Part shown: positions 31,904-44,859 of the stretch, piece after piece
How positions within the stretch are numbered: position 1 is the stretch's first letter
Layout of the letters: every line of letters begins with the position of its first letter
NCBI GenBank assembly: GCA_032207245.1
Contig: CM063504.1
Span: 84,034,844 to 84,098,843, forward strand
DNA length: 64,000 nt
Direction: 5' to 3'
Origin: Pardosa pseudoannulata
Taxonomy: Eukaryota > Arthropoda > Arachnida > Araneae > Lycosidae
Notes under the pieces: model-generated
What the model was told of the DNA's origin: nothing
The model's input: only the letters and a program-made list of their open reading frames with translations
The model's database searches: none
Made by a program: the position numbers and the translations under genes

Positions 31904-33485
31904 CATCTGTTTTAAAAAAATGAAAGTATGATACAATGTGAAGATAAAGGGTGAAATTAAATATTTATTTTGCTAGCTTTCTTAGTTGAAAATTCGTATA
32001 TAATATAGGAATTTATTTTATTTGTAATTTCTTGTTTTAAAGGTAATATTGCTAGATTATTGCTTCAATAAATAAATTATAAAATTTTGAGGAATCGTCC
32101 TGGAATTTTTGAGTATATTTGTAAGTAACATTCCCAAAGATTGCTCAATACCCTTTATCTCCTTTATTCATATTTATATATACTACACAGTCTTAATGTC
32201 ACATTTTTCTGATAGTTTTCTAGAATCAAATTCGCTATTCTGAACACTTTTTCTTTACTTTTTCGTATATTTACTCACTTATTAATTTTATTTTAATTTA
32301 TTTTGCGTAATTTATTCAAATTTAATCACATTTTTCTATATTTAACAGCATTTATCCACATTTATCATTTCTTTTAATTTTGCGTTTTTGGTTTTTTAAA
32401 TTATTTTTTTCTTACACTGTTTTATTATTTTTAAATATTTATTTACTTTAATTATTTTCTTTTATTTAATGTTCGCTGGCATCTTGAGTACTTATATAAT
32501 CATTATGAACCGCTCATTTGTTATATTGTGTACCTTTATTACTGAAGATATGTCTATCCGGACCATGTACTCCGTTAATACCTTTCAATTGGAAGAGAGG
32601 GTTAAAAAATTTATGGAAAAAGAAAAATTGCTACATTAATGAGTGGAATCGCACAGATTTTGTCCTCTTAAATTTTTCAATTTCTTAGAAGGAAGTTTAA
32701 ATTGAATTACCTTAACTTTTTAGTAAAGTGCACGCGTTTGTGTACCTCGTACTTGCTTACATGTGGTTAAATTTTTGAATTTATGGCCATCATTTCCATT
32801 TGAAATATACTGCATATCAACCATTTCCATTTAAACTACCACACGTGTATCGTGTATTAATAGTTAAATTGAAAGAATCTTTATGTAGGTTCAGAATATT
32901 TTAAGGTTAATCTGGCATATAATACAATACATTTTTACTTACAACAGCTTGTTTCTAAGTATTAAGCTGATAAATACATGACATGTAAAACTTTTAAAAG
33001 TAGTATATTTATCACCGTACCTTATCAAAACATTAACATTATCAAGTGTACAAAGCTTCCACTTCGTACGATTTCGAAGAAATTTTTTGTAATAATTAAT
33101 ACTCTGTAAAAAGCGTTATTATGTATACATTGTATTAATTTCGCAAAATATGGTGGAGCAGTGGGATATGCAAATCCCATATTCACTGCAGAAGGATTTT
33201 TAACATCCATCATTAGATATGCTGTTTATCTGATTTTTCCGCTAATGATGCTCTGCCACTTCAATCAGTAATTCGCGTATTAGACAGAATATAATATATT
33301 TCAAGCTTTTAAAAACGTTCATAACTATTTACAGTTAGATGTTTTGCCTCATCATTCGTGGAAAATGAAGTCTCCGTGAAGGATTTTTACAGTCTTTAGT
33401 TTGAATTGGCGAGACAGTAGACATAAAATGTCTCTGAAATGTACTAGGTCTGGTTAAACTATTATATGTGAAAGATTTGAATTAA
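31904..33485. other. AT-rich intergenic, no gene seen
   Basis: A 62-codon frame at 33025-33213 is unrecognised. No terminal repeats or RNA genes were seen. Confidence 0.5.
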
Positions 33486-33489
33486 ACTA

Positions 33490-35575
33490 CATATATTTAT
33501 GTATATCCTTAATTAATAATATAAAACAAGTTATGGTATTGATTTAAATAATAAAATAAAAATTTAATTAAATGAATCTAATTAATAAATTAATACTCGA
33601 TTACTTATATAAATGAATAATTAATAATTAAATAACCTTCATAATTTTTAAATACTTAAAATGTAATTAATATTATATTATAAAGATTAATAACAATATT
33701 ATTATAGATATATTAATGTAATTGATTATTGAAGTTGCTCTATGCTTGAGCTTTAGAACAGTAGAATTAATTAAATCTAATTAATAAATTAATATAAGAT
33801 TACTTACATAAATTAATAATTAATAATTAAATAAAGGTCATAACTTTTAAACACCTAAAATGTAATTAACATTATATTATAAAGAATAATAACATTATTA
33901 TAGATATAAATAATAATATTATAGATATAATTAATTATTGAAGTTACTGTATGCTTGAGTTTTAGAATATTAGAATTAATTAAATCTAATTAATAAATTA
34001 ATACAAGATTATTTACATAAATGAATAATTAATAATTAAATAACGGTCATAATTTTTAAATTGTAAAATGTAATTAATATTATATTATAAAGAATAATAA
34101 CAGTATTATTATAGATATAAAGTAATTAATTATTGAAGTTACTCTATGATTGAGTTTTAGAATAGTAAAATTAATTAAATCTGATTAATAAATTAGTACA
34201 AGATTACTTATATAAATGAATAATTAATAATTAAAAACAGTTATAATTTTTAAATACTTAAAATGTAATTAATATTACATTATAAAAAATAATAACAGTA
34301 TTATTATATATAAATAATGTAATTAATTATTGAAGTTACTCTATGCTTGAGTTTTAGAACAATAGAATTACTTAAATCTAATTAATAAATTAAGACAAGA
34401 TTACTTATATAAATGAATAATTAATAATTAAATAGCGGTCATAATTTTTAAATAGTAAAATGTAATTAATATTATAAAGAATAATAACAATATTATTATA
34501 GATATAAATAATGTAGTTAATTATTGAAGTTATTGTATGCTTGAGTTTTAGAATAGTAGAATTAATTAAATCTAATTAACAAATTAATACAAGATTACTT
34601 ATATAAATGAATAATTAATAATTAAATAACGATCATAATTTTTAAATACTTAAAATCTAATTAAAATTATATTATAAAGAATAATAACAATATTATTATA
34701 GATATAAAGTAATTAATTATTGAAGTTACTCTATGATTGAGTTTTAGAATAGTAGAATTAATTAAATCTAATTAATACATTAATACCAGATTTCTTATAT
34801 AAATGAATAATTAATAATTAAATCTGTCATAATTTTTAAATACTTAAAATGTAATTAATATATTATAAAGAATAATAACAATATTATTATAGATATAAAC
34901 AATTAATTAATTATTGAAGTTACTCTATGCTTGAGTTTCAGAATAGTAGAATTAATTAAATCTAATTAATAAATTAATACAAGATTACTTATATAAATGA
35001 ATAATTAAAAATTAAATAATGGTCATAATTTTTAAATACTTAAAATGTAATTAATATTATATTATAAAGAATAATAACAATATTATTATAGATATAAACA
35101 ATTAATTAATTATTGAAGTTACTCTATGCTTGAGTTTCAGAATAGTAGAATTAATTAAATCTAATTAATAAATTAATACAAGATTACTTATATAAATGAA
35201 TATTTAATAATTAAAAACAGTCATAATTTTGAAATACTCAAAATGTAATTAATATTTTATTATAAAGAATAATAACAATATTATTATAGATATAAAGTAA
35301 TTAATTATTAAAGTTACTCTATGATTGAGTTTTAGAATAGTAGAATTAATTAAATCTAATTAATACATTAATACCAGATTTCTTATATAAATGAATAATT
35401 AATAATTAAATCTGTCATAATTTTTAAATACTTAAAATGTAATTAATATTATATTATAAAGAATAATAACAATATAATTATAGCTATAAATAAAGTAATT
35501 AATTATTGAAGTTACTCTATGCTTGAGTTTTAGAATAGTAGAATTAATTAAATCTAATTAATAAATCTGTATTCA
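33490..35575. repeat. ~195-bp satellite-like tandem array, about 10 units
   Basis: The marker TATG(C/A)TTGAGTTTTAGAA recurs near 33743, 33949, 34146, 34340, 34535, 34730, 34923, 35123, 35319 and 35518, about 195-200 bp apart. Monomers are nearly all A/T. Units at 34146, 34730 and 35319 share the variant GATTGAG. Those at 34730 and 35319 are both followed by TACATTAATACCAGATTTCT, indicating a three-unit higher-order block of about 585 bp. Confidence 0.95.
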
Positions 35576-36244
35576 AAAATATAACCCCCACACTATTTTA
35601 TATATTTTTCATTTCGATATCATAAATAAACCTATTTTTAAATAAATAAATTTTTAAATAAATACATAAGTGTTGTAATTAGCGATAAAATATTTCTTAA
35701 TAAAACTAGAATAAAAATATTTCTTAAGTGAATTACTGTAGTATTTAGTTCGTTACAATAATCATTTTCAAACATAATCATGTTTAAAAATAAATTAACC
35801 TAAATAAATTAACCTAAGGATTTAAAAGGTAAATAGTTTTTTTTTTATTCTGAAAATCTAACAAATTAACAAATTGACGGACTTGTAAAAAATTAGTTTA
35901 TAGTTAAATTATGTCTTTTGAAAAATTATTTTCCCTTATTTAAACAAAATTACCTTTTTAAATTGTTTGGGAAAAAAATTTGAAATAAAAGACTGGGTAA
36001 ACAGAAAACCAAAGAAAAAAATTTCTACCGCTATCTATTTAATGATTTATTTTTCCTTTTCAAACCATTTCAGAAGATTAAAATGTTCGATTTATGTTAG
36101 GGAGACACTGTAGTAATATTCTTTTATAACACTAATTTTTTTTTTAACTTTGACAATTGAGTAAAAAAATATGTTTATTGTATAAATCTTTGATGAAATT
36201 CTGTCTGCTTTTTCCTACATTTGAATCATTTATTAGCTAATTTT
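35576..36244. other. AT-rich intergenic, no gene seen
   Basis: Spacer between two tandem arrays. No coding or RNA signal. Confidence 0.5.
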
Positions 36245-36812
36245 TTATTTTAGCATCATGATTTATGTTAAATATTTTGCTGGGGAGAATATTCCCATTG
36301 TTTTAATTTCATTATTCTTTAAATATTACTAGTTACCTAATTTATGTTAATCATTTCACCAGCATAAATATTTCCATTCATTTATTTTCATTAATCTTTA
36401 AATATTACTAGTTTCTTAGTTTATATTAAATTTTTCGCTTGGAAGAATAGTATCATTATTTTATTTTCGTTAGTCTCCAAATATTACTAGTTACCTAATT
36501 TATGTTAATCATTTCACCAGCAAGAATATTACCATTCATTTATTTTCATTAATCTTTAAATATTACTAATTTCCTAATTAATGTTAAATTGTTCGCTTGG
36601 AAGAATGGTCTCATTATTTTTTTTTCATTAGTCTCTAAATATTACTATTTACCTAATTTGTGTTAATCATTTCACCTGCAAAAATATTTCCATTTATTTA
36701 TTTTCATCAATCTTTAAATATTACTAGTTTCCTAGTTTATGTTAAATATTTCGCTTTGAAGAATAGTCTTATTATTTTATTTTCATTAGTCTCTAAATAT
36801 TACTAGTTATCT
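36245..36812. repeat. 79-bp tandem array with alternating unit types
   Basis: AAATATTACT recurs at 36321, 36400, 36479, 36558, 36637, 36716 and 36794, a period of 79 bp. Two unit types alternate, one containing TTCGCTTGGAAGAATAG and one containing TTCACCAGCAAGAATATT. The true repeat is therefore a 158-bp dimer. Confidence 0.95.
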
Positions 36813-39300
36813 TAGACACCTAGCATTGCCTGGATTTTTCATGATTGCCAGTTTTCCTCGAACGCCCCCAAAAATAAATAAATAAATAAAACAAAGGAAA
36901 CAAAAAAAACCCAATGAATTATTTTGTTGTGTTTATAAAGTAATGAGGCATGTGATATATTTTCAGTACACAATGACTTTCATTGGTATATATTATTTTG
37001 TCTTTATTTTGCATCTCAGAATTTATCATATTGTTTTCTTGTATATAATCTTATTAGCCAGTGAGGGGCATATATGTACAAGCTCTATTTTAGACTAGCT
37101 AAAGCACCTGGCACTGCTCGGCTAAAGATAGGATTTGATAGTTTATTTCGATTAAAGCTGATTGCTTTGATTTTTGATGATTGGTGCTAAATTTTACGAA
37201 GATCTAATAAAACTTCGTTCAAAAGAAAGTTATTTTTAAAGCAAAATTTAAATGTACACCATGTTTTATGTTTGTTTGTCTGGAAAATAAACGAAAAAAT
37301 AGCTGGCTTTCATACTCTTGTGCGAGGCACATTTTAAAGGTATATGCCAGTGTATAAATATATAAAATATCAGGCGAGTTGTGTAATTCAAAAGTCAAAA
37401 ATGAAATGTCATTATTTTCAATTTCCATTTTTTATTAGCAAAAACACTGTGATCACTTGGTAGGGTGCCAAGAAGGTTTTCGGCTGACAGATTAGGAAAT
37501 GATGTTCACGAGAAAATTTACGGAGATATTAAAAGTTTAACTGAAAAAAACAGATAAGTATTTGTAAAATGCATAATTTTTGAGAATTTTTTTTATACTT
37601 TAAGTGAAGCTGCCTATTGAATACATCCTGGCAAAAAAGAAGTGTCGTTCAGGTGAAAATTCACAAAGTTATTAAATATTTAGGTCGAGTTTTGATTTTT
37701 TTTAACACCTGTAAAAAAAATATGAATTTTTTTAATCATACAGTTCTAGAGAGGAAATTCTGTTGTTTTTTTTACGATGAAAGAATACACTGCATAGAAG
37801 AATTACGAAAAATTACAGACAATTTAAAAGTCTACTTAGTAAAAAGTTTCAAAGTTGACATTTCAGAAAAAATACATAATAATTAGTAAAAGTGATTATT
37901 TTTTCAAAAAAAAAAAAAACATTTTGTGATGAAGAAATAATTGAGCTATACAGTTTTTCCGTAATTTCTTTTAATTGAAGTTGAAAAATACACAATGAAT
38001 GACCTTGAACAACTTATAAATGAACACCTAAAGATGGATGCTCATATCGTTTACATTTGAAACACTTTCCAAATTTCAAACTTAAGATACTTATTAATGA
38101 GGTGGTGAAAGAAATGATCAGTTGTAAAATAATTAGTTTAAGACGATCCGTTTAAAAAATAAAGCACTTTTTAAATTTCCTAAAAAAAAAAAAAAAAAAA
38201 AAAGAAAAAAGAACAGAAATCCCATGCTTATAAACAAAAATGGCTGATTATGACAGCCATGATTGTGTGAATTGGAAGCGTTACATTGGCTTTTATGTAA
38301 TAGTTTTGTAACAAACTTATTTTGTTGAATTCTGTCAATATTGACCACAAGATAAAGATGTATCAATTAAAAAAAAGAAGAAGTTGTAAGTCAATACAAA
38401 ACTAATTACAAATAAAGATAGCAGAGAAATCGAATGTTATCCGAGTCGTCTACAGCTGTTATCGACCCTACAGATACAAAGAATTTAGCGTAATGAGGCG
38501 AAAAATAGTCACCAGTAAACATCAGATAGACTGATTATTTATTCTCCTGCGCTGTTGTTTTGGCTAGTCAAGTGGAAAAGCAAAGTAAAATCAAGCCATT
38601 TTTGCTCGTAGATTGCCTCCGTAACTATTTATCATTTCAGACTTACCTTTCCATACATTTTAATCCAAGCATAAAAAAAGACATAATGCATATTTATTGA
38701 TTATTTGCGCAACAGCTGATTTCGAAATATTTTCTTCTTTCATAATTACTTTTTTTTTGTTTGTTTGTTTAAGACTTTTCGCTAAGTTTGACTAACTTCG
38801 AAACTGAAAGCAGAATCGTCTGCATGACGTCTTAGTTGTCTTGGGGAAAAAGAACAAACCGTTGTCTGTCGAATACGAGCCAAAACCGTGCTCTTTTACA
38901 AACGGTTACGGCTTACTGAATGTAACGGTGATAGAAAACTTTTAATAGTTCCTGTCATCATTTTTATTTTGGAATTTATAAATAAATATTATCTACGAGA
39001 GCAATCTTTTCTCGTTTTATACCCTACACAACCAAGAAGTATAGAGTTAAATAGGGTACATAGATTCTTTTGAAACAGGATTTATTGCTGTTCCTAAACA
39101 CATATTGCAGTGTCACCATGTTAATAAGAATTCACTTTGTCTACACTAGTCACTAGTCTTGTCTTGTGATGGCGTTCTATGAACAAGCATAAAAAGTCTT
39201 AAATCTTGAATTATTATTAAATATTATTTTGAATATTGAAAACTTGCAGATTTTATCCATTTTGCAGTTTTATTGTGTCTTTATGAAGCTTAAGGATAGA
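36813..39300. other. AT-rich intergenic, no supported gene
   Basis: CACCTAGCATTGCCTGG (36826) and CACCTGGCACTGCTCGG (37106) are two related short motifs of the kind seen in some dispersed repeats, but I cannot assign them. Frames at 37219, 37617, 38133 and 38888 are unrecognised. A-rich runs lie near 37905 and 38181. Confidence 0.45.
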
Positions 39301-39327
39301 TTAATATGTACTTTTTCATACATACTT

Positions 39328-39333
39328 ATGTGC

Positions 39334-39375
<42 letters not shown>

Positions 39376-39416
39376 GTATATATATGTATGTATATATTCA
39401 TATATATATCCATGTA

Positions 39417-39449
<33 letters not shown>

Positions 39450-39468
39450 GTATATATATATATATGTA

Positions 39469-39554
<86 letters not shown>
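39328..39554. repeat. Compound microsatellite (TA, TC, TGTA, TG)
   Basis: Consecutive TA, CTCTCT, TATG and TG tracts. All long frames here are translations of these tracts. Confidence 0.97.
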
Positions 39555-39893
39555 AGATTTAAAAAGGGGAAGTTTGGAAAATTATGCGAGTTGGTTACAT
39601 TTTAAAAGGGGACTCTTTCGTAATAACAAAATAAATAAAAAAAAAAACCCGCTCGCTTAAGCTTTTAAGATCAGCCGGTCAAGCGGAAAGATATTTGAAG
39701 AATTTGATGAGTATGCAAAATAATAGTTGTCAGTTGCCGCGTAGGCGTAGAGCTGTCAACAAACTCCACGCTTGGCTCCGACACAAATAAATGAAAATGG
39801 CACAAGTGACGCCATGAAAATGAAACTATATTAAATAAAAAGATGATTAACCAAAAGAGACTGTTTCGACCATTCACCTTACTATTGGATACG

Positions 39894-39930
<37 letters not shown>
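39555..39930. repeat. Second copy of a microsatellite-bounded dispersed repeat
   Basis: The body includes AAAAAGGGGAAGTTTGGAAA, GCTCGCTTAAGCTTTTAAGA and CCACGCTTGGCTCCGACAC. It is a diverged copy of 26491-26830, which has GCTCGCTTAAGCTTTTAGGA and CCACGCTTAGCTCCACCAC. In both cases a TA/TG compound tract lies on the left and a TA tract on the right. Confidence 0.8.
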
Positions 39931-39933
<3 letters not shown>

Positions 39934-40079
39934 GGTCGGGGATAGTATACGTTCAGTGCATGCATGTATTCAGGAGGCCAAATTTCGAAAGCGGTCGATA
40001 GAATATCTATATACGCATTGACAGGAGGTGCCAAATACTACCTTACACACAGGCAGCTAATATCCCAGAACCGCCCCTG
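39931..40079. mobile_element. Short hAT-like MITE
   Basis: The ends CAGGGTCGGGGATA and, in reverse, CAGGGGCGGTTCTGG define a 149-bp element. The flanking 8-mers match poorly, so the target duplication is doubtful. Confidence 0.5.
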
Positions 40080-40825
40080 TACACTCATATACACACACAT
40101 ATATGTGTGTGTATAGCGGAATTGTTTTTTGGGGATTTGTAATTTCAAAAAACAAACTGGTCATTATGTGATATGCCAAGGATAGACTAAAGAAAATGAA
40201 TTGCAGTCTTAGTACTTCATTAACTCCACACCAAAATTCAAATAACTAGTCGTGGCAAGAAGTCTTCTAAAATCACATTTTAATTCATCATACGTAGACT
40301 GCAAACGTCTAGCTGTTTTACAGCACAGAATTTGTCCAAAATTATGTCCACAGAGCGGGAAAAAAACGATTCCATGAGAATTATTCTAGCTAAACATTTT
40401 TGGAGGGTACTAAGAATGCCAGATGGTTAGTAAAATGCGGAATTTACACGGTTTAGGGGTGGAATTTACTTGGTGTGCTTCTTACCGAGCAGTTGTTTTG
40501 TTTATCGAAATAAATCGCCTGGTCAATAATAATAAGTCTATTAAATCAAGTCAGCATGAATACTTTTCTAGTACATCTTTGTTATATTTTGTATGGATAG
40601 ACAGAGTCTCAGGAAATAGTATACAGTGTGCAGCTAGCCTTAAATTCCGAATGAGTTACTGATATCATGTTGAAATAAGGGAAGATTTGAAAATTTATAA
40701 CTTTCATTCATGGGAAAACGAAGTAATCCATCTCTTTAGATTGAGGTAACTTTTTTTTTATCATGATATAGGATGAAAATTAGGGAAAATAATTTAGTTA
40801 TTTGTAGGGCATTTTTTATATATAT
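40080..40825. other. Intergenic, no supported gene
   Basis: Begins with a short CACACACATATATGTGTGTG palindrome (40094-40113). The frame at 40423-40662 is unrecognised. Confidence 0.45.
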
Positions 40826-40827
40826 AA

Positions 40828-40841
40828 TACACACACACACG

Positions 40842-40901
<60 letters not shown>
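40828..40901. repeat. (AC)n(TA)n microsatellite
   Basis: A short AC tract followed by about 55 bp of TA. Confidence 0.95.
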
Positions 40902-40902
<1 letters not shown>

Positions 40903-41600
40903 ATCTGAGAGTAATCATCTATTCCATATTTAATAAGTAAAGTTTCCCGGAAGGCAAGACAAATATTGGCGAATTTCCAGATGTTCTGAAATATACCTTA
41001 GTCCCCTTTGGATTTGACACTACAGTGATCGTAAAGTTCCTATGTCGGGACGAGTGTGACATTACAGAAATCGTAAAGAATCCTTCCCCAGACGGGATAA
41101 TCCATGCTATCCCCTTTCAGATTATAAAGCTCTCTGACTAGGATAGAGAGCCAACCCTATAGCGAAGGTGGCAAGCCCCATCGTTACCAATAAGACAGAG
41201 TTAAAAATATACAGCATTGCTTTCCCAAAAATACCATTTTGGGAACCTAACAAATAAGTAATTATCAGATCACTTGCTCTGAGACTATAGAGTTTTAGAC
41301 GGTCTAAATATCTTCCAGTTTTTAGGCTACTTAGATTGCTTCTAACTCATGGAACTGCACTTCAATCTGAGCTATGACATATTTAAGAGTTAATTCAACT
41401 GTAGAGCATTGTCAGCTTGACAATAAAAATATGAATGCCAATATCGATTATAGTCCCTTTTGCTACTAACTACCACTACAGGTTATGACTCCTCTTCAGG
41501 AAGGTGTTGTATTCCAACCCACAACTCATGCAAAGATGCAAAGAAGACCTTGCGACAAGACGGCCTGAGTCACGACCTCTAATTCTAAGATTTCTAATAG
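40902..41600. other. Intergenic, no supported gene
   Basis: Two similar short blocks, CACTACAGTGATCGTAAAG (41020) and CATTACAGAAATCGTAAAG (41060), sit about 40 bp apart. Mutually antisense frames at 41476-41716 enter the tandem array and are not supported. Confidence 0.4.
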
Positions 41601-41619
41601 TGGGGCATGAATTTGAAAG

Positions 41620-43330
41620 CGATCGAAAAATTACAAATAAGAGTAAGGTAGGACATAAATGGATATACAGGTTCAACAGAAGAAATGGCAACCCCTCCCC
41701 GACTTTCATTATATAGAATTTACTTACATTAAGAAAGAGGGACAGATGTTTATGAGCACCTGTTTTTAAATACAGACAATGTTTTGCAATACATTAATGG
41801 TAAGAGAATTTTTTTAAATAAAAGTTAACTTTCAAAAGTTTGCTGGTACGCATATGGCTGATATTCATGCAATGTTTTGAAAATTTCTAATTTATTTTAA
41901 TCTCTTTAAATTAAGCGTGTAAGTAATACGAGAAAAATTTAGTTTTTCAATTGAAATCGAAAAATTGCAAATGAAAACAAGATAGTACATAAATGGTTAC
42001 AGAAGTTCAACACAAGAAATAACTAATTCCCTGGCGTTCATTATATAGAATTTACATACATTAAGAAAGGAAGAAGGTCAGATGTTTGTGAGCACCTGTT
42101 TTTAAATACAGACAATGTTTTGCAATATATTAATGGTAAAAGGATTTTTTAAAATAAAAGTTAAAAAACATTCAAACTTTCAAAAGTTTGCTGGTACGTA
42201 TATGGCTAGTATTTATGCAATGTTTTGAAAATTTCTAATTTATTTTAATCTTTTTATATTAAACGTGTAAGTAATACGAGAAAAATTTAGTTTTTGAATT
42301 GAAATCGAAAAATTGCAAATAAAAGTAAAATAGGACATAAATGGATACATAAGTTAAACACAAGAAATGGCTAACCCTCCAACGTTCATTATATAGAATT
42401 TACATACGTTAAGAAAGAAAATGGGACAGATGTTTGTGAGTACGTGCAATATATTAACGGTAAGAGAATTTTTTTAAATAAAAGTTAAAAAACATTAACT
42501 TTTAAAAGTTTGCTGGTACGTATATGGCAGGTATTTATACAATCATTTGAAAATTTCTAATTTATTTTAATCTTTTTATATTAAACGTGTAAGTAATGCA
42601 AGAAAAATTTAGTTTTTGAATTGAAGACGAAAAATTGCAATTAAAAGTAAGATAGGGTATAAATGGATACATAAGTTCAACACAAGAAATTTCTAACCCT
42701 CCGACGTTCATTATATAGAATTTACATACATTAAGAAAGAAAGAGGGACAGATGTTTGTGAGCACCGGTTTTTAAATACAATGTTTTGTAATATATTAAC
42801 GGTATGAGAATTTTTAAATAAAAATTAAAAAACATTAACATTTAAAAGTTTGCTGGTACGTATATGAATAGTATTTACGCAATGTTTTGAAAATTTCTAA
42901 TTTATTTTAATCTTTTTATATTAAACGTGTAAGCAATACCAGAAAAATTTAGTTTTTGAATTAAAATAGAAAAGTTGCAATTAAAAGTAAGATAGAACAT
43001 AAATGGATACATAAGTTCAATACAAGAAATAGCTAACCCCCCAACGTTCATTATATAGAATTTACATACATTAAGAAAGAAAGAGGGACAGATGTTTGTG
43101 AGCACCTGTTTTTAAATACAGACAATGTTTTGCAATATATTAACGGTAAAGGGATTTTTTAAAATAAAAGTTAAAAAACATTAACTTTTAAAAGTTTGCT
43201 GGTACGTATATGGCTAGTATTTATGCAATGTTTTGAAAAATTCTAATTTATTTTAATCTTTTTATATTAAACGTGTAAGTAATAACTGAAAAATTTAGTT
43301 TTTGAATTGAAATCTCAGCAAATATTTATC
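41620..43330. repeat. ~320-350-bp tandem array, about five units
   Basis: TTCATTATATAGAATTTAC recurs at 41705, 42037, 42385, 42707 and 43047. Each unit also carries GGGACAGATGTTTGTGAGCA and AAAGTTTGCTGGTACGTATA. The two near-identical 67-codon minus-strand frames (42562-42765, 42902-43105) are the same repeat read twice. Confidence 0.95.
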
Positions 43331-43362
43331 AGTACAGGATTTTTTTAAATTACAGGGATAGA

Positions 43363-43550
<188 letters not shown>

Positions 43551-44190
43551 ATGTAAGCATTCTTTTTTACCATTTCTCTTTCTAATACGAATGAAGAGGA
43601 TGAGAAGTTTATTAACCCTTGGGAATTATGTATAATAAATATACACTTAACTTGTATCAAGCAAACATTATTGCACACTAAACGCAAAATCTATTACACT
43701 CTGAAGACTGCAGTGTTGTCAGAAGTTTTTCCATTAAATAATATATAATGATAAAACGTCTTTAAAAATATTTTTTTCTGAAATTACCTATTATTAAGAA
43801 TTTTTAAAAAAATTTTTTGCTTGATAAAAATGTTTTCTAGTAAGATATATAAAGCATTAGTCGCTCTTCTAATTTGTTCCGTTGCCATTAATTAAATCTA
43901 AAAAAATTATTTTTCCTTAATGAATCTCATTTAAACGATTAGTTATCATTTATTAACGAATAATGGAATTTTGCTCTTTTTTTTTTACCAAATTAATAAT
44001 AACTGTAGGGGGAGAGGCAAAAATTGCTAGTGCAATAAATGCGTAAATACTTTAATAATTATTCTAAATGTTTTGACTTTGCTACACCTTCATCATTGGG
44101 CCAACTGCAACATCGTCTGCCACTTCTGAAAGAGAAACTATCCCGTTTTCCAAAAAGCATTCTCTGGCAATTTTAAACTTGGCGTTGACA
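43551..44190. other. AT-rich intergenic, no gene seen
   Basis: Nothing supported. Confidence 0.5.
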
Positions 44191-44560
44191 ACAGCACCAG
44201 TTCGAATTCTGCGGGGCCAGTGCTGTAGGTCGCCCTCTAGCGACGATGCCTTCGACTCTAATTAGTGAATATTACAGGCACGGTATCTTATTTAGACGTT
44301 CCATTTCGAACGATCGGTCGGGACCAATTAAGAGGCCACAGTTTCTCAGGGTGAGTCGGAGGTGCTTGGGATGAGGAGGAGCAGACGATCGAGGGGGTGG
44401 TGGTCGCGAGGGGCGGGAGTAGAGAGAAAAATACGGGAGCGTATCGATTTCTTGCATCACGGCTGCAAGCCTACGTTGAATAGAGGAAAAGCTACTTGTG
44501 CCTCTGTTTGTTTTTCTATCTATTCGAGGCGCTTTGAGGTTGGCTGAATAACTAGACGTA
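44190..44560. other. GC-rich patch, possible untranslated exon or promoter
   Basis: GC content is far above the window average. On the plus strand a strong 5' splice site CAGG/GTGAGT lies at 44349/44350. The minus strand holds a 105-codon Pro/Arg/Ser-rich frame (44272-44589). I recognise neither a protein domain nor a terminal repeat. A first, non-coding exon with its donor is one reading. Confidence 0.3.
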
Positions 44561-44859
44561 TTTTTTTCGCTTTCTTTCTCTATACGCATAAAAGGCTAAT
44601 AGATAAATGCATTTTATGAAGCCAGCTAGATTTAAAGGACTTTGCCAAGGGAAATGTTCTAGGAGAAGAGGAAGGGATCATTATGCTTGAGTTGATACAG
44701 GATTTTGTCCGATAATGACTATTTTAAAGACCGTACAAAAATGATTTGGGCAAGTAATTATGCGTAACATAATTATAACCTTGCATTTTTCGGAACGTAA
44801 TAATAGCGTTTGTTTCGCTGTGACATGTTAACGACACTCGAAATTTCCATTTTGTTTAT

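Noticed and set aside
33490..36812. Regular arrays considered as CRISPR
   Set aside because: There are no unique spacers; the units are contiguous satellite monomers in a eukaryotic setting.
42562..43105. Two nearly identical 67-codon minus-strand frames
   Set aside because: They are the same position in two units of the 340-bp tandem array and not a gene family.
44272..44589. 105-codon Pro-rich minus-strand frame as a protein gene
   Set aside because: The GC-rich patch lengthens open frames by chance and no domain is visible; the patch is reported instead as a possible exon or promoter.
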